Below, piece after piece: positions 10,340-19,216 of a DNA stretch of 64,000 nt. The position numbers and the translations under genes are program-made. The stretch covers positions 9,771 through 73,770 of the forward strand of contig DATKVJ010000137.1 in the NCBI GenBank assembly GCA_035530135.1. Direction: 5' to 3'. Under the pieces are notes generated by a model. It did no database searches. It had not been told where the DNA came from and saw nothing but the letters and a program-made list of their open reading frames with translations. The number at the start of each line of letters is the position of its first letter. The first letter of the stretch is position 1. The stretch is from CAIYYX01 sp035530135 (GTDB taxonomy: Bacteria; Pseudomonadota; Gammaproteobacteria; Burkholderiales; Rhodocyclaceae).

Positions 10340-11593
10340 TCAGCGGGTCGCGGTCCAGCGCAGCGCCAGGTAAGCCGCGACGATCGCCAGCGTGGCGAGC
10401 GTCACCGGGATGCCGATACGGGCATGCTCGCGCCAACCAATGGCGATGCCGCGCCGCGCGGCGGCGTCTACGACGATGATGTTCGCGACGCTGCCGACGA
10501 TCAACAGGTTGCCCGCCAGCGTGCTCACCAGTGCCAGTGTGGGCCCGGCCAGCGTGTGAGCGACGCTGGGCAGCAGCAGCATCACCGCGGGGACGTTGGA
10601 GACGATGTTCGACAGCACGAAGCTCGTTGCGAACAGAGGCCCGAGGTGCTGCAGCGGTACCCCCACAGCGGCCAGGTCGGCGATCATACGCGAGGGCAGG
10701 CCGGTCTTCTGCAGCGCGTGGTTGACCACGAACAGGCCAATGAACAGCACCAGTAGTTCCCAGTCGACCAGGCCCAGCATCCGGCGCGAATGCAGGCGGC
10801 GGCTAGTGAGCAGCACGCCGGCACCGGTCAGCGCGACCACTTCGCGTGGCCAATCCGTGAACAGGAAGCAGGCGACGATCACCAGTGCGACGGTCAGGCC
10901 CTTGATCGTTTGCCAGAGGTCCGGCGGGATGCCTTCGTCCAGCCTCGCTTCTTCCGGGTTGCCGCCGTGCGATGAGATGCCGGCCGCGGCGACCAGCCGG
11001 CCCCGCGTGAGCGCAAGCACCAGCGCCCAGGTCGCCAGCAGGCCCAGCCCGACGGGTAGCGCCGCCTCCAGCAGGTAGCCGGCGAACGACAGGCGCAGCG
11101 TCTCGCCGATCAGCATGTTCTGCGGGTTGCCGATCAGGGTCGCGGCCGAGCCGATGTTGGCGGCGCAGGCCAGCGCCAGCAGGAAGGGCATCGGTGCCAG
11201 GCGCCGGCCGCGGCAGGCGTCGATCAGCACCGGCGCCACGGCCAGGCAGACGATGTCGTTGCTGAACACGGCCGACAGCGCGGCCACCACCGCGATCAGT
11301 GCGCCCATCAGCAGCGGCGGCGCCAGCGGCAGCCGCGCGACCCAGCGCGTCAAGCCGTCGTAGAAGCCGCCCAGACGCATCTGCGCCGACACGACCATGA
11401 ACGCGAACAGCAGGATCAAGGTCGGCAGGTGGATCGACCGTGCCGCCTCCTCGAGGCTCACCGCATGGAATCCGATTAGCGCGATCGCCCCCAGCAGGGC
11501 GACGCCGGTACGGTCGATTTGCAGCAAGGGCAAGCCGCCCAAAATCATTCCCAGATAGACGACGATGAAGATTCCGACGACGAGTTCGTTCAT
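10340..11593 (-). CDS. SLC13/ArsB/NhaD-type anion or ion permease
   Basis: A 417-residue membrane protein with about eleven hydrophobic segments. Features of the ion-transporter superfamily (ArsB, NhaD, CitM) are the paired re-entrant motifs: VFSNDIVCLAVAPVLIDACR with IGSAATLIGNPQNMLIG in the first half, and LSNIVSNVPAVMLLLP with NLLIVGSVANIIVVD in the second. The substrate (arsenite, Na+/H+ or dicarboxylate) is not fixed by these motifs, and there are no ars genes nearby. The start MNELVVGIF at 11591–11593 is chosen because it directly precedes the first helix; upstream in-frame sequence is polar and unlike the family. Confidence 0.82.
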   Translation of the reverse strand: MNELVVGIFIVVYLGMILGGLPLLQIDRTGVALLGAIALIGFHAVSLEEAARSIHLPTLILLFAFMVVSAQMRLGGFYDGLTRWVARLPLAPPLLMGALIAVVAALSAVFSNDIVCLAVAPVLIDACRGRRLAPMPFLLALACAANIGSAATLIGNPQNMLIGETLRLSFAGYLLEAALPVGLGLLATWALVLALTRGRLVAAAGISSHGGNPEEARLDEGIPPDLWQTIKGLTVALVIVACFLFTDWPREVVALTGAGVLLTSRRLHSRRMLGLVDWELLVLFIGLFVVNHALQKTGLPSRMIADLAAVGVPLQHLGPLFATSFVLSNIVSNVPAVMLLLPSVAHTLAGPTLALVSTLAGNLLIVGSVANIIVVDAAARRGIAIGWREHARIGIPVTLATLAIVAAYLALRWTATR

Positions 11594-11706
11594 TTCCGCG
11601 CCATTGCGTGACCAAGGAGCCACCATGCTGCCACACCACCGCTGCAGCGGGTGCCAGTTGCTAGAATAGAAACTTCTCTCCTCCGCTTCCCGGGCAGGCA
11701 CATCTC

Positions 11707-12744
11707 ATGAGACTCCTCAATGTTGCGCGCGTCGCGTCCCGGCTGGGTGCCGCCGCCGTGCTGCTGCTGCCGTTTGCTCAGGCCCACGCCGGCAAGACCC
11801 TGGACCAGATCAGGCAGCGGGGGCAGCTGGTGTGCGGGGTCAGCACCGGCGTGATCGGCTTTTCTGCCGCCGACAGTCGAGGCCGCTGGAGCGGCCTCGA
11901 CGTCGATGTCTGCCGCGCCATCGCGGCGGCGGTGCTAGGCGACGCGAACAAGGTGAAGTACGTGCCGCTCAACGCCGAGCAGCGCTTCACCGCGCTGCAA
12001 TCTGGCGAGGTGGATCTGCTCTCGCGCAACACCACCTGGACGCTGACCCGCGATGCGTCGCTCGGCCTCTCCTTCACCGCAATCACCTACTACGACGGCC
12101 AGGGTTTCCTGGTGCCGAAGAGGCTCAAGCTGAAGAGCGCCGCGCAGTTGCGGGGTGCCGAGATCTGCGTGCAGTCGGGCACCACCACCGAGAAGAACCT
12201 CGGCGACTACTTCAAGGCGCAGGGCGTGAACATCAAGCCGGTGGTGTTCGAGAACTTCGAGGCGTCGATCAGGGCATTTTTCAGCGGCCGCTGCCAGGCC
12301 TACACCACCGATGCCTCGGCGCTGGCCTTCATCCGCAGCAAGGAAGCGCGAAAGCCGGACGACTATCAGATCCTGCCGGAACGGATTTCCAAGGAACCGC
12401 TCGGACCGGTGGTGCGCCGCGGCGACGACGAGTGGTTCACCATCGTCAAGTGGGTCGTCTTCGCGCTGATCGACGCCGAGGAATACGGCGTCACCCGGGG
12501 CAATATCCAGGCGCTGAAGGCCAGCGCCAATCCGGCCATCGGGCGGCTGCTCGGCAGCACCGAGGACAGCGGCAGGCCGCTCGGGCTGGATCGCTACTGG
12601 GCGGCGCGGGCCGTGGGGGCGGTGGGCAACTACGGCGAGATCTTCCGGCGCAACGTCGGCGCCGATTCGCCGCTCAAGCTCGCGCGCGGCCTCAATGCGT
12701 TGTGGACCCAGGGCGGGCTGATGTACGCGCCGCCGGTGCGGTAG
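11707..12744 (+). CDS. aapJ: General L-amino acid ABC transporter, periplasmic binding protein (AapJ)
   Basis: A 345-residue periplasmic protein with a signal peptide (hydrophobic residues 10–27, cleavage near AQAHAGKTLDQI). The mature part has the AapJ/BztA hallmarks RGQLVCGVSTGVIGFSAAD, GLDVDVCRAIAAAVLGD, VDLLSRNTTWTLTRD and AICVQSGTTTEKNL-type sequence (EICVQSGTTTEKNL). It binds amino acids and delivers them to the AapQM channel encoded immediately downstream. An inverted-repeat-rich intergenic sequence separates it from aapQ. Confidence 0.94.
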   Translation: MRLLNVARVASRLGAAAVLLLPFAQAHAGKTLDQIRQRGQLVCGVSTGVIGFSAADSRGRWSGLDVDVCRAIAAAVLGDANKVKYVPLNAEQRFTALQSGEVDLLSRNTTWTLTRDASLGLSFTAITYYDGQGFLVPKRLKLKSAAQLRGAEICVQSGTTTEKNLGDYFKAQGVNIKPVVFENFEASIRAFFSGRCQAYTTDASALAFIRSKEARKPDDYQILPERISKEPLGPVVRRGDDEWFTIVKWVVFALIDAEEYGVTRGNIQALKASANPAIGRLLGSTEDSGRPLGLDRYWAARAVGAVGNYGEIFRRNVGADSPLKLARGLNALWTQGGLMYAPPVR

Positions 12745-12758
12745 TGCCTGCCCCCCGG

Positions 12759-12838
12759 CCCCCTTCCCGAGAAAGGGGGTGACTATGGCTCACTTCGTTC
12801 GCAGGCTATGGCTTGCCTCGCCTTGGGGCACCCCAAGG
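12759..12838. repeat. Two-hairpin intergenic repeat (REP-like) between aapJ and aapQ
   Basis: The aapJ–aapQ gap holds two strong hairpins. CCCCCTT at 12759–12765 pairs with AAGGGGG at 12773–12779, and CCTTGGGG at 12821–12828 pairs perfectly with CCCCAAGG at 12831–12838. The sequence between is low complexity and looks like the dispersed intergenic palindromes of betaproteobacterial genomes. It may attenuate transcription between the binding-protein gene and the permease genes, giving more AapJ than AapQM. The repeat nature is inferred; only one copy is in this window. Confidence 0.5.
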
Positions 12839-12880
12839 GGACTTCCTTCGGAGCGCGGCCCGGCGACGAGGCAGCCCCCC

Positions 12881-13858
12881 ATGTCCGGCAGGCGGCTGCG
12901 CAGCCTCGCGCTGCAGGGAGCGGTGGCGGTGGGGCTCGCCCTGCTGCTCTGGCTGCTGTTCCACGTCACCGCCGCCAACATGCACGCGCGCGGCATCCGC
13001 AGCGGCTTCGGTTTCCTGCGCGAGCCGGCGGGGTTCGCCATCGGCGAGAGCCTGCTGCCCTTCGATTCCTCAGACAGCGCCCTGTGGGCGCTGGTGGTGG
13101 GGCTGGTCAACACCTTGCGCGTGGCGCTGCCGGCGATCGTCGTCAGCACCTTGCTCGGCACGCTGATCGGGCTGGGGCGGCTGTCGCCCAATCTGCTGCT
13201 GTCACGCCTCTGTCAGGCCTATGTCGAGACCCTGCGCAACGTGCCGCTGCTGCTGCAACTGCTGGCCTGGTACTTCGTGGTGACCGACCTCTTGCCCGAC
13301 GCGGGCGCGGCGCTGCAAATCGCGCCGCACGTGTTCCTGAGCAAGAGCGGCCTGGCCCTGCCCTGGTTCGGCGGCGACGGCGGCACTCTGTTCGACCTGC
13401 CGGTGCGCGGCGACTTCGGCGTCACCGGGGGCGCCGCCCTGACCCCGGAATATCTCGCCCTGCTGGGGGGCCTCTCCCTGTACACCGCGGCCTACGTCGC
13501 CGAAACCGTGCGCGCCGGCATCCAGTCGGTGCCGCGCGGGCAGAGCGAGGCCGCGCTGGCGCTGGGCTTGTCGCGGGTCCAGAGCTTCCGCCTGGTGCAG
13601 CTGCCGCAAGCCTTGCGCAGCATCATTCCGCCCTTGACCAACCAGCACCTGAGCCTGAGCAAGAACGTCTCGCTGGCGGTCGCCATCGGCTATCCCGATC
13701 TGGTCTCCATCGCCGACACCACCCTCAACCAGACGGGCCGGGCGGCCGAATGCATCGCCGTGATCATGGCGGTGTATCTGCTCCTTTCCCTGGTCACTGC
13801 CTGGCTCAGTGCCTGGCTGGAACGCCGGACCGGGCACTGGGCGGAGCGTCATGACTGA
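12881..13858 (+). CDS. aapQ: General L-amino acid ABC transporter permease (AapQ)
   Basis: A 325-residue inner-membrane permease of the HisMQ family. The long form with an inserted periplasmic loop (about residues 155–190) is typical of AapQ/BztB. The EAA loop is ETVRAGIQSVPRGQSEAALALGLS followed by FRLVQLPQALRSIIPPL. I place the start at ATG 12881 (MSGRRLRSLALQG). Longer frames would translate the palindromic intergenic repeat upstream, which gives an unconserved Arg/Pro-rich leader. The stop overlaps the aapM start by eight bases, so the two are coupled. Confidence 0.92.
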   Translation: MSGRRLRSLALQGAVAVGLALLLWLLFHVTAANMHARGIRSGFGFLREPAGFAIGESLLPFDSSDSALWALVVGLVNTLRVALPAIVVSTLLGTLIGLGRLSPNLLLSRLCQAYVETLRNVPLLLQLLAWYFVVTDLLPDAGAALQIAPHVFLSKSGLALPWFGGDGGTLFDLPVRGDFGVTGGAALTPEYLALLGGLSLYTAAYVAETVRAGIQSVPRGQSEAALALGLSRVQSFRLVQLPQALRSIIPPLTNQHLSLSKNVSLAVAIGYPDLVSIADTTLNQTGRAAECIAVIMAVYLLLSLVTAWLSAWLERRTGHWAERHD

Positions 13859-14918
13859 ACGGGCCGTTCGCTGGCTCAGGCGGAACCTGTTCTCCGATGT
13901 CTGGAGCAGCGCCACGACGCTGGCAATCGTCGCCGGCCTGCTCCACTGGCTGCCGGGACTGATCGACTGGCTGCTGCTGAAGGCGGTATTCAGGGCGGAC
14001 GCTGCGGCCTGCGCCGCGGCGGACCACGCCGGTGCCTGCTGGGGCGTGGTGGCGGCGAAATATCGTTTCATCCTGTTCGGCCGCTATCCCTACGCCGAGC
14101 AATGGCGGCCGCTGGCGGCGACGGTCCTGCTGCTCCTGGTGATCGTCGCCAGCGGCTTGCGCCTGATGCGGCGGGGCACCCTGTTGGCGGCCTGGGCGCT
14201 GGCCTTGCCAAGCTTTTTCTTGTTGATGGCGGGCGGCGTGGCGGGCCTCTCTCCGGTCGCGAGCGACCAGTGGGGCGGCTTTCCGCTGACGCTGCTGCTG
14301 GCGACCCTGGGCATGCTCGCCGCCTTTCCTCTGGCCGTGCTGGTGGCGCTGGGCCGACATCAGTCCGGCCTGCCCTTGGTGCGCGGACTGTGCGCGCTCT
14401 ACGTCGAAGGGGTGCGCGGCGTGCCGCTGATCTCGGTGCTGTTCCTGGCTTCGTTCCTGTTCCCCATCGTCCTGCCGCAGGGCTTTTCGATCGACGTGCT
14501 GGTGCGCGTCCTGGCCGGCATCGTGCTGTTCGCCGCCGCCTATCTGTCGGAGACCCTGCGCGGCGGCTTGCGGGCGGTCGCCGCCGGCCAGCACGATGCC
14601 GCCGCCGCCCTCGGTCTCTCCCGCTGGCAGGCGATGCGCTGGATCGTCCTGCCGCAAGCCGTTCGTGCCGTGATCCCGTCGCTGATGAACAGCGCGGTCA
14701 GCATCTTCAAGGACACCTCGCTGGTCACCGTGGTCAGCCTCTACGAACTTACCGGTTCGCTGTCTCTGGCGCTCTCGGGCGATGCAAAGTGGCGCTCCTT
14801 CTATCTCGAAGGCTATCTGTTCATCGGCCTGATCTACTGGATCTGCTGCTATTCTCTGTCGCGCTTTGGCAGCAGCCTGGAGCGGCGGCTCGCGGCGGGG
14901 CTCCCCGTGAATCCCTAG
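13851..14918 (+). CDS. aapM: General L-amino acid ABC transporter permease (AapM)
   Basis: A 355-residue partner permease. It has the EAA loop (SETLRGGLRAVAAGQHDAAA, then ALGLSRWQAMRWIVLPQAVR) and the SLMNSAVSIFKDTSLV segment conserved in AapM/BztC. It overlaps aapQ by eight bases. Normally the ATPase gene aapP follows immediately; here the next gene is on the opposite strand and encodes a GGDEF-EAL protein, so the ATPase must be encoded elsewhere or borrowed. The stop TAG at 14916–14918 overlaps the stop of that convergent gene. Confidence 0.92.
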   Translation: MTERAVRWLRRNLFSDVWSSATTLAIVAGLLHWLPGLIDWLLLKAVFRADAAACAAADHAGACWGVVAAKYRFILFGRYPYAEQWRPLAATVLLLLVIVASGLRLMRRGTLLAAWALALPSFFLLMAGGVAGLSPVASDQWGGFPLTLLLATLGMLAAFPLAVLVALGRHQSGLPLVRGLCALYVEGVRGVPLISVLFLASFLFPIVLPQGFSIDVLVRVLAGIVLFAAAYLSETLRGGLRAVAAGQHDAAAALGLSRWQAMRWIVLPQAVRAVIPSLMNSAVSIFKDTSLVTVVSLYELTGSLSLALSGDAKWRSFYLEGYLFIGLIYWICCYSLSRFGSSLERRLAAGLPVNP

Positions 14919-17296
14919 CAGTCGCCCAGGCGGCGGCCCGCGCGCACCAGCGTCACGAATTCTTCCACCGGCACGCCGGGCGAGAACAGGTAGCCCTGGA
15001 TTTCGTCGCAGCCCAGAGTGGTGAGGAAGGCGAGCTGGTCATGGCTCTCGACGCCTTCGGCGATCACCTTGTGTCCGAGCTGCTTGGCCATGCTGACGAT
15101 GGCCCCGGCGATGGCGCAGTCGCTGGCGTCCTGCGGAATGCCGGCGACGAAGGAGCGGTCGATCTTCAGGGTGTCGATGGGGAAGCGCTTGAGGTAGGAC
15201 AGGCTGGAGAAGCCGGTGCCGAAATCGTCGAGTGCGAGGGCGATGCCCATCGCGTGCAGTTCGTCCATCATGTCGATGACCCCGTCGCTGCCGTGCATCA
15301 GCATGCTCTCGGTCAGCTCCAGCTCCAGCCACTCGGGGGAGAGGCAGTGTCTGGCCAGCAGGGCGGTGATGATGCGCGGCAGCCCGGCGGTGATCTGACG
15401 CGCCGAAATATTGACGGCGATCTTGAGTAGCGGCAGTCCGGTGCGTTGCCAGATTCGCGCCTGGAGGCAGGCCTGTTCCAGCACCCATTCGCCGATTTGC
15501 ACGACCAGGCCGGTTTCCTCGGCCACCGGGATGAATTCGTTGGGCGGGATCATGCCCTCGGTCGGATGGCGCCAGCGCACCAGCGCCTCGGCGCCGATGA
15601 TTTCGCCGCTGGCGATATTCACCTTGGGCTGGTAATGGACCAGCAGCTCGCCGCGATCCAGCGCCTGGCGCAGTCCGGTCTCGATCTTCAGCCGGTCCAG
15701 GGAGCGCCGGTTCATTTCCTCGCTGTAGTACATGTAGCCGTTCTGATTGGCCTGCTTGGCGCGATACATGGCGACGTCGGCGTAGCGCAACAGCGTCTCG
15801 GTGTTGCTGCCGTCCTGGGGATAGATGCTGATGCCGATGCTGGCACCCAGGCGCAGCTCGTTGCCGTCGATCAGGAAGGGTTCGTCGAGCGACGCCAGCA
15901 GCTTCTGGGCGACGACGCCGGCGTGCTCGCGCTTGGCGATGTTGAACAGTCCGGCCACGAACTCGTCGCCGCCCAAGCGCGCCATCACGTCCTCGGTGCG
16001 CAGCGTGGCGCGGAAGCGTTCGCCGACCTGCTTCAGCAGGCGGTCGCCGACGTCGTGGCCGAGCGTGTCGTTGATCGGCTTGAAGCGGTTCAGGTCGATG
16101 AACAGCAGGGCGCCGTGGGCGCGGCTGCGCTGTGCCGCGGCCAGCGTCTGGGTCACCAGCCGGTGCAGCAGGCTGCGGTTGGGCAGGCCGGTCAGGGCGT
16201 CGTAGTAGGCGAGGTGATTGATCCGCTCCTCGGCGCGCTTACGCTCGCTGATGTCGCTGAAAATCGAGAAGTAGTGGGTGACCCTGCCCTCGGGATTCTT
16301 CATCGCGCTGACCGATGCCCACTTGGGATAGACCTCGCCGTTCTTCTTCAGCTCCAGCATCTCGCCCCGCCAGTTGCCGGAGGTGCTGATCTCTTCCCGC
16401 ATGTGCCGGTAGAAGTCCTCGTCCTGGTGCGCGGAATCGAACATGCGCGAGGGCCGGTCCAGCACTTCTTCTCTCGAATAGCCGGTGATGCGGCAGAAGG
16501 CGTTGTTCACCGAGACGATGCGCTCGTCGGCGTCGGTGATCAGGATGCCCTCGTCGCTGTGCTCGAAGATGCTCGCGTGCAGGCGCAGGCTCTCGGCGGC
16601 GGCGAGGCGGTCGGTGATGTCGCTCAAGTAGCCGATCAGGCCGACGGCCACGTCTTCGGAGTCGCGCATCAGGGACAGCGACAGGCTGGCCCAGAAGACC
16701 TCGCCGGACTTGCGCCGCCTGCGCACTTCCATCTCGCGCCCGCCGTGTTCCAGGAAGGCGTCGTGGAACTGCAGATCCTCGTCGCTCTCGTCGACGTAGA
16801 GGAACAGGATGTTGCGCCCCACCGCCTCCTCGGCGCTGTAGCCGAAAAGTTGCTCGGCGCTCCTGTTCCAGCTGGTGATGTAGCCGGCCAGATCCATGGT
16901 GATCACCGACTCGTGGATCTGGTCCAGCATCTGCGCCTGGCGGCGGTTGTCCTGTTCCGCCTCGGAAAGTTCGCGCTCGCGCCGCAGGGCATCGACCCGG
17001 ACGTGGAGCAGGCGCCCGGTCAGGGCGGCCAGCGCCGCGAGGCGCCGGCGCTCGATCTCGCCGTAGCCGCCGACGCGCCCGGACAGCGCGTAACAACCAT
17101 AAGCGCAGCCGCCGTGGCTGATCTCGCTGACGATCTCCCAATCCGCAGCCGGAGCCTCGAAGAAGCCGCCCTTGGGGCTTGCCATCAAGGCTCGGACGGC
17201 GCCGCCGATCGCTTCGGGATCCTGGTCGAGTGCCGCCTCGGCCAGCTTTGCGATGGCCGCGAGGTCCGCCACGCCGGGATCGGGCGGGGTTTTCAT
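14915..17296 (-). CDS. PAS-PAS-GGDEF-EAL signalling protein (c-di-GMP turnover)
   Basis: A 793-residue cytoplasmic signalling protein with no transmembrane segment. An N-terminal region of about 120 residues of unclear type precedes two PAS domains (starting near 125 and 245; SWNRSAEQLFGYSAEEAVGR, VNNAFCRITGYSREEVLDR). A GGDEF domain follows with an intact RLGGDEF signature (diguanylate cyclase) and an EAL domain with EALVRWRHP, DDFGTGFSSLSYL and IAEGVES (phosphodiesterase). Both signatures look catalytically competent, so the net activity cannot be predicted. Its ATG overlaps the stop of the upstream EAL/HDOD-type gene by four bases, suggesting a joint signalling function. Confidence 0.94.
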   Translation of the reverse strand: MKTPPDPGVADLAAIAKLAEAALDQDPEAIGGAVRALMASPKGGFFEAPAADWEIVSEISHGGCAYGCYALSGRVGGYGEIERRRLAALAALTGRLLHVRVDALRRERELSEAEQDNRRQAQMLDQIHESVITMDLAGYITSWNRSAEQLFGYSAEEAVGRNILFLYVDESDEDLQFHDAFLEHGGREMEVRRRRKSGEVFWASLSLSLMRDSEDVAVGLIGYLSDITDRLAAAESLRLHASIFEHSDEGILITDADERIVSVNNAFCRITGYSREEVLDRPSRMFDSAHQDEDFYRHMREEISTSGNWRGEMLELKKNGEVYPKWASVSAMKNPEGRVTHYFSIFSDISERKRAEERINHLAYYDALTGLPNRSLLHRLVTQTLAAAQRSRAHGALLFIDLNRFKPINDTLGHDVGDRLLKQVGERFRATLRTEDVMARLGGDEFVAGLFNIAKREHAGVVAQKLLASLDEPFLIDGNELRLGASIGISIYPQDGSNTETLLRYADVAMYRAKQANQNGYMYYSEEMNRRSLDRLKIETGLRQALDRGELLVHYQPKVNIASGEIIGAEALVRWRHPTEGMIPPNEFIPVAEETGLVVQIGEWVLEQACLQARIWQRTGLPLLKIAVNISARQITAGLPRIITALLARHCLSPEWLELELTESMLMHGSDGVIDMMDELHAMGIALALDDFGTGFSSLSYLKRFPIDTLKIDRSFVAGIPQDASDCAIAGAIVSMAKQLGHKVIAEGVESHDQLAFLTTLGCDEIQGYLFSPGVPVEEFVTLVRAGRRLGDC

Positions 17297-18480
17297 GTCT
17301 CCCGGCTGACGTGGATGGTCCAGCGGTAGGCCTCTACCTGGGCCTGGACGTAGGCGGCGGGGGTGAGCAATACCTGCGCCAGTTGCGCGGCGAGCGCCGG
17401 CTGCGGCGCCTTCCCCGACTGTTCGACGATATGGAGCAGCCCGCCCAGCCAGCCGCCGCGGGTGAGCAGCGCATCCTCGACGTCGGCCGCCAGATTGAGC
17501 GGCGCGACGATCTTCTCCAGCGGCATGGCGAACAGCGCGTCGAGCAGGGAGAACATGCCGGCCATGAAGGCGTGCTCTTGGTCCTCCTTGCTGCCGCCGA
17601 TTTTCTGGGCCAGCGCCTCCATCAGGCTCGCGCGCTGCGCCGCCCGTGCCATGAGCGGGCTGGCGCCGTCGCCTTGCTGGGCGTAGATCAAGAGCTGCAG
17701 CCAGCGTTGCAGCTGCCGGCGACCGAGCAGCGTGATCGCGTAGCCGAAGCTGGTGATCGGGGTGGTGAGGGCGAAGCTGACCGAATTCACCAGTTTGAGC
17801 AGGTGGTAGGAGAGCGAGGGATCCTGTTTCAGCAGCGCCTCGATGTCGCGCGACGGAGCATCACTGGTCACCATCGCCAGCAGTCTCAGCAGCAGGGCGC
17901 GGGAGCTGCCCCCCTTCGGCTTTTTCCCCCCGGGGGTAGGGAGCGGATGGTCGCCGGCGAACCAGGCGTAGCCCGCACTCTGCGCTTTGGCGAAGTGCGC
18001 GGCATCGTTCACGCCGGTGGCCAGGTGCGGGCCGGGCGGGCGGGCGGCGGCGGCCGGCAGGCTCAGGCCGTCGCCGGCGATGGCCCCGATCTCCGCGGGC
18101 AGGTTCGCCGTCGGCAGGCCCGCCGCCATCAGGCGGAAACCGCGCTTTCTGAGGCGTGCGAGCGCGGCGGCTGCGGCGGGATCGGTGCACCGCGCCAGCG
18201 GCACCAGCAGGATTATGGCCTCGGCCGGCAGTTGCGCCGCCAGGGCGTCATCGAGCATCTCGGGCTCGGCCAGCGGCAGGATGCACGGCAGTGTCGCCAG
18301 CGCCTCCCGCAGCCCGAACTGCCCGAACAGGCGCACCATTGCCGGCAGGTAGTCGGGTCCGGCGGGGGCGCCGCCGGCCAGCATCAGCGCCGACCACGCG
18401 TGGCGCGCGTCGTCCACCGGCGAGAGGGTGATCAGCGGGAAATCCTCTTCGGGCGATCCTGGAAGGTTCAAGTTATCCAC
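17293..18480 (-). CDS. EAL/HDOD-type signalling protein
   Basis: A 395-residue protein. The C-terminal half is an HDOD domain (DIEALLKQDPSLSYHLLKLV, NSVSFA, ITLLGRRQLQRWLQLLIYAQ). The N-terminal 190 residues align in layout with the degenerate EAL domain of YuxH-like proteins: hydrophobic beta strands are present but no EAL or DDFGTG catalytic residues are visible. Such proteins act as non-catalytic adaptors in c-di-GMP and motility signalling. The four-base overlap with the downstream PAS-GGDEF-EAL gene supports a two-gene module. Confidence 0.85.
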   Translation of the reverse strand: MDNLNLPGSPEEDFPLITLSPVDDARHAWSALMLAGGAPAGPDYLPAMVRLFGQFGLREALATLPCILPLAEPEMLDDALAAQLPAEAIILLVPLARCTDPAAAAALARLRKRGFRLMAAGLPTANLPAEIGAIAGDGLSLPAAAARPPGPHLATGVNDAAHFAKAQSAGYAWFAGDHPLPTPGGKKPKGGSSRALLLRLLAMVTSDAPSRDIEALLKQDPSLSYHLLKLVNSVSFALTTPITSFGYAITLLGRRQLQRWLQLLIYAQQGDGASPLMARAAQRASLMEALAQKIGGSKEDQEHAFMAGMFSLLDALFAMPLEKIVAPLNLAADVEDALLTRGGWLGGLLHIVEQSGKAPQPALAAQLAQVLLTPAAYVQAQVEAYRWTIHVSRET

Positions 18481-18542
18481 TTAGGCACCGTCTCGGTGGT
18501 CAACGTCATAGGACAGTTTAACTTGAGCGCCGGGCGCCGGGG

Positions 18543-19157
18543 TCAATCGCCCGGATCGCCGATGCGCCCGGAAAACAGCTCCAGGCCCGCTTCCGTAACC
18601 ACCGCGTCGAGGGCGATGTCGTGGACGCCGGGATGGGTGGAGGCGACCCGGGCCAGTTCGAAGCCGACGCCGATCGCCAGCGGCGGGGGGTTCAGGGCCG
18701 CCAGCGTGCGGTCGAAATAGCCGCCGCCGTAGCCCAGGCGGAAGCCCCGGCCGTCGAAGGCATTGACCGGCATCAGCAGGACGTCTGGGACCGATTCCGC
18801 CCCGGCGACCGGGTAATGGATGCCGTGACGGTCGGTCGTCATGGCGCAGCCCGGTCGCCATTCGCGGAAAGCCATCGCGGTATCGGGCCCGACCACCAGC
18901 GGCAGGCAGGCGCGGCCGCCTGCTGCGATCGCTCGCGTTGCCAGCGGCCGACAGTCGAACTCGCCGCGGATCGGCCAGCAGAAGCCGAGCACGCGCGGTT
19001 TGAGGCGCGCGAGCAGCAAGGCCAGGTGCGCTTCGATCGGGATCGAGTGTTGGGCATGGAGCAGCGGCGGCAGCGCCTCGCGCGCGGCGATCTTCTCGCG
19101 CCGCATGGCGGCACGGACTGCGCTGCGATTAGCGATATTTTCCGCGGTGTTTTTCAA
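18543..19157 (-). CDS. 5-formyltetrahydrofolate cyclo-ligase
   Basis: A 204-residue enzyme that converts 5-formyl-THF to 5,10-methenyl-THF with ATP. Diagnostic sequence is GRGFRLGYGGGYFDRTL, the ATP/folate-binding loop, with LGFCWPIRGEFDCRPL and VPDVLLMPVNAFD. Length and motif order match the YgfA/MTHFS family. It is divergent from the lytic transglycosylase gene with a 59-base gap. I looked for a 6S RNA upstream, as in enterobacteria, and there is no room for one here. Confidence 0.94.
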   Translation of the reverse strand: MKNTAENIANRSAVRAAMRREKIAAREALPPLLHAQHSIPIEAHLALLLARLKPRVLGFCWPIRGEFDCRPLATRAIAAGGRACLPLVVGPDTAMAFREWRPGCAMTTDRHGIHYPVAGAESVPDVLLMPVNAFDGRGFRLGYGGGYFDRTLAALNPPPLAIGVGFELARVASTHPGVHDIALDAVVTEAGLELFSGRIGDPGD

Positions 19158-19216
19158 CGGCTGTCCGCTCCTTGGCCTATGCTACTCTGGTAGAGGACGA
19201 TGACCCGACTATCAAG

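Noticed and set aside
15446..17329. Long plus-strand open frame opposite the PAS-GGDEF-EAL gene
   Set aside because: It is the mirror frame of a well-supported gene and has no family resemblance or ribosome-binding site.
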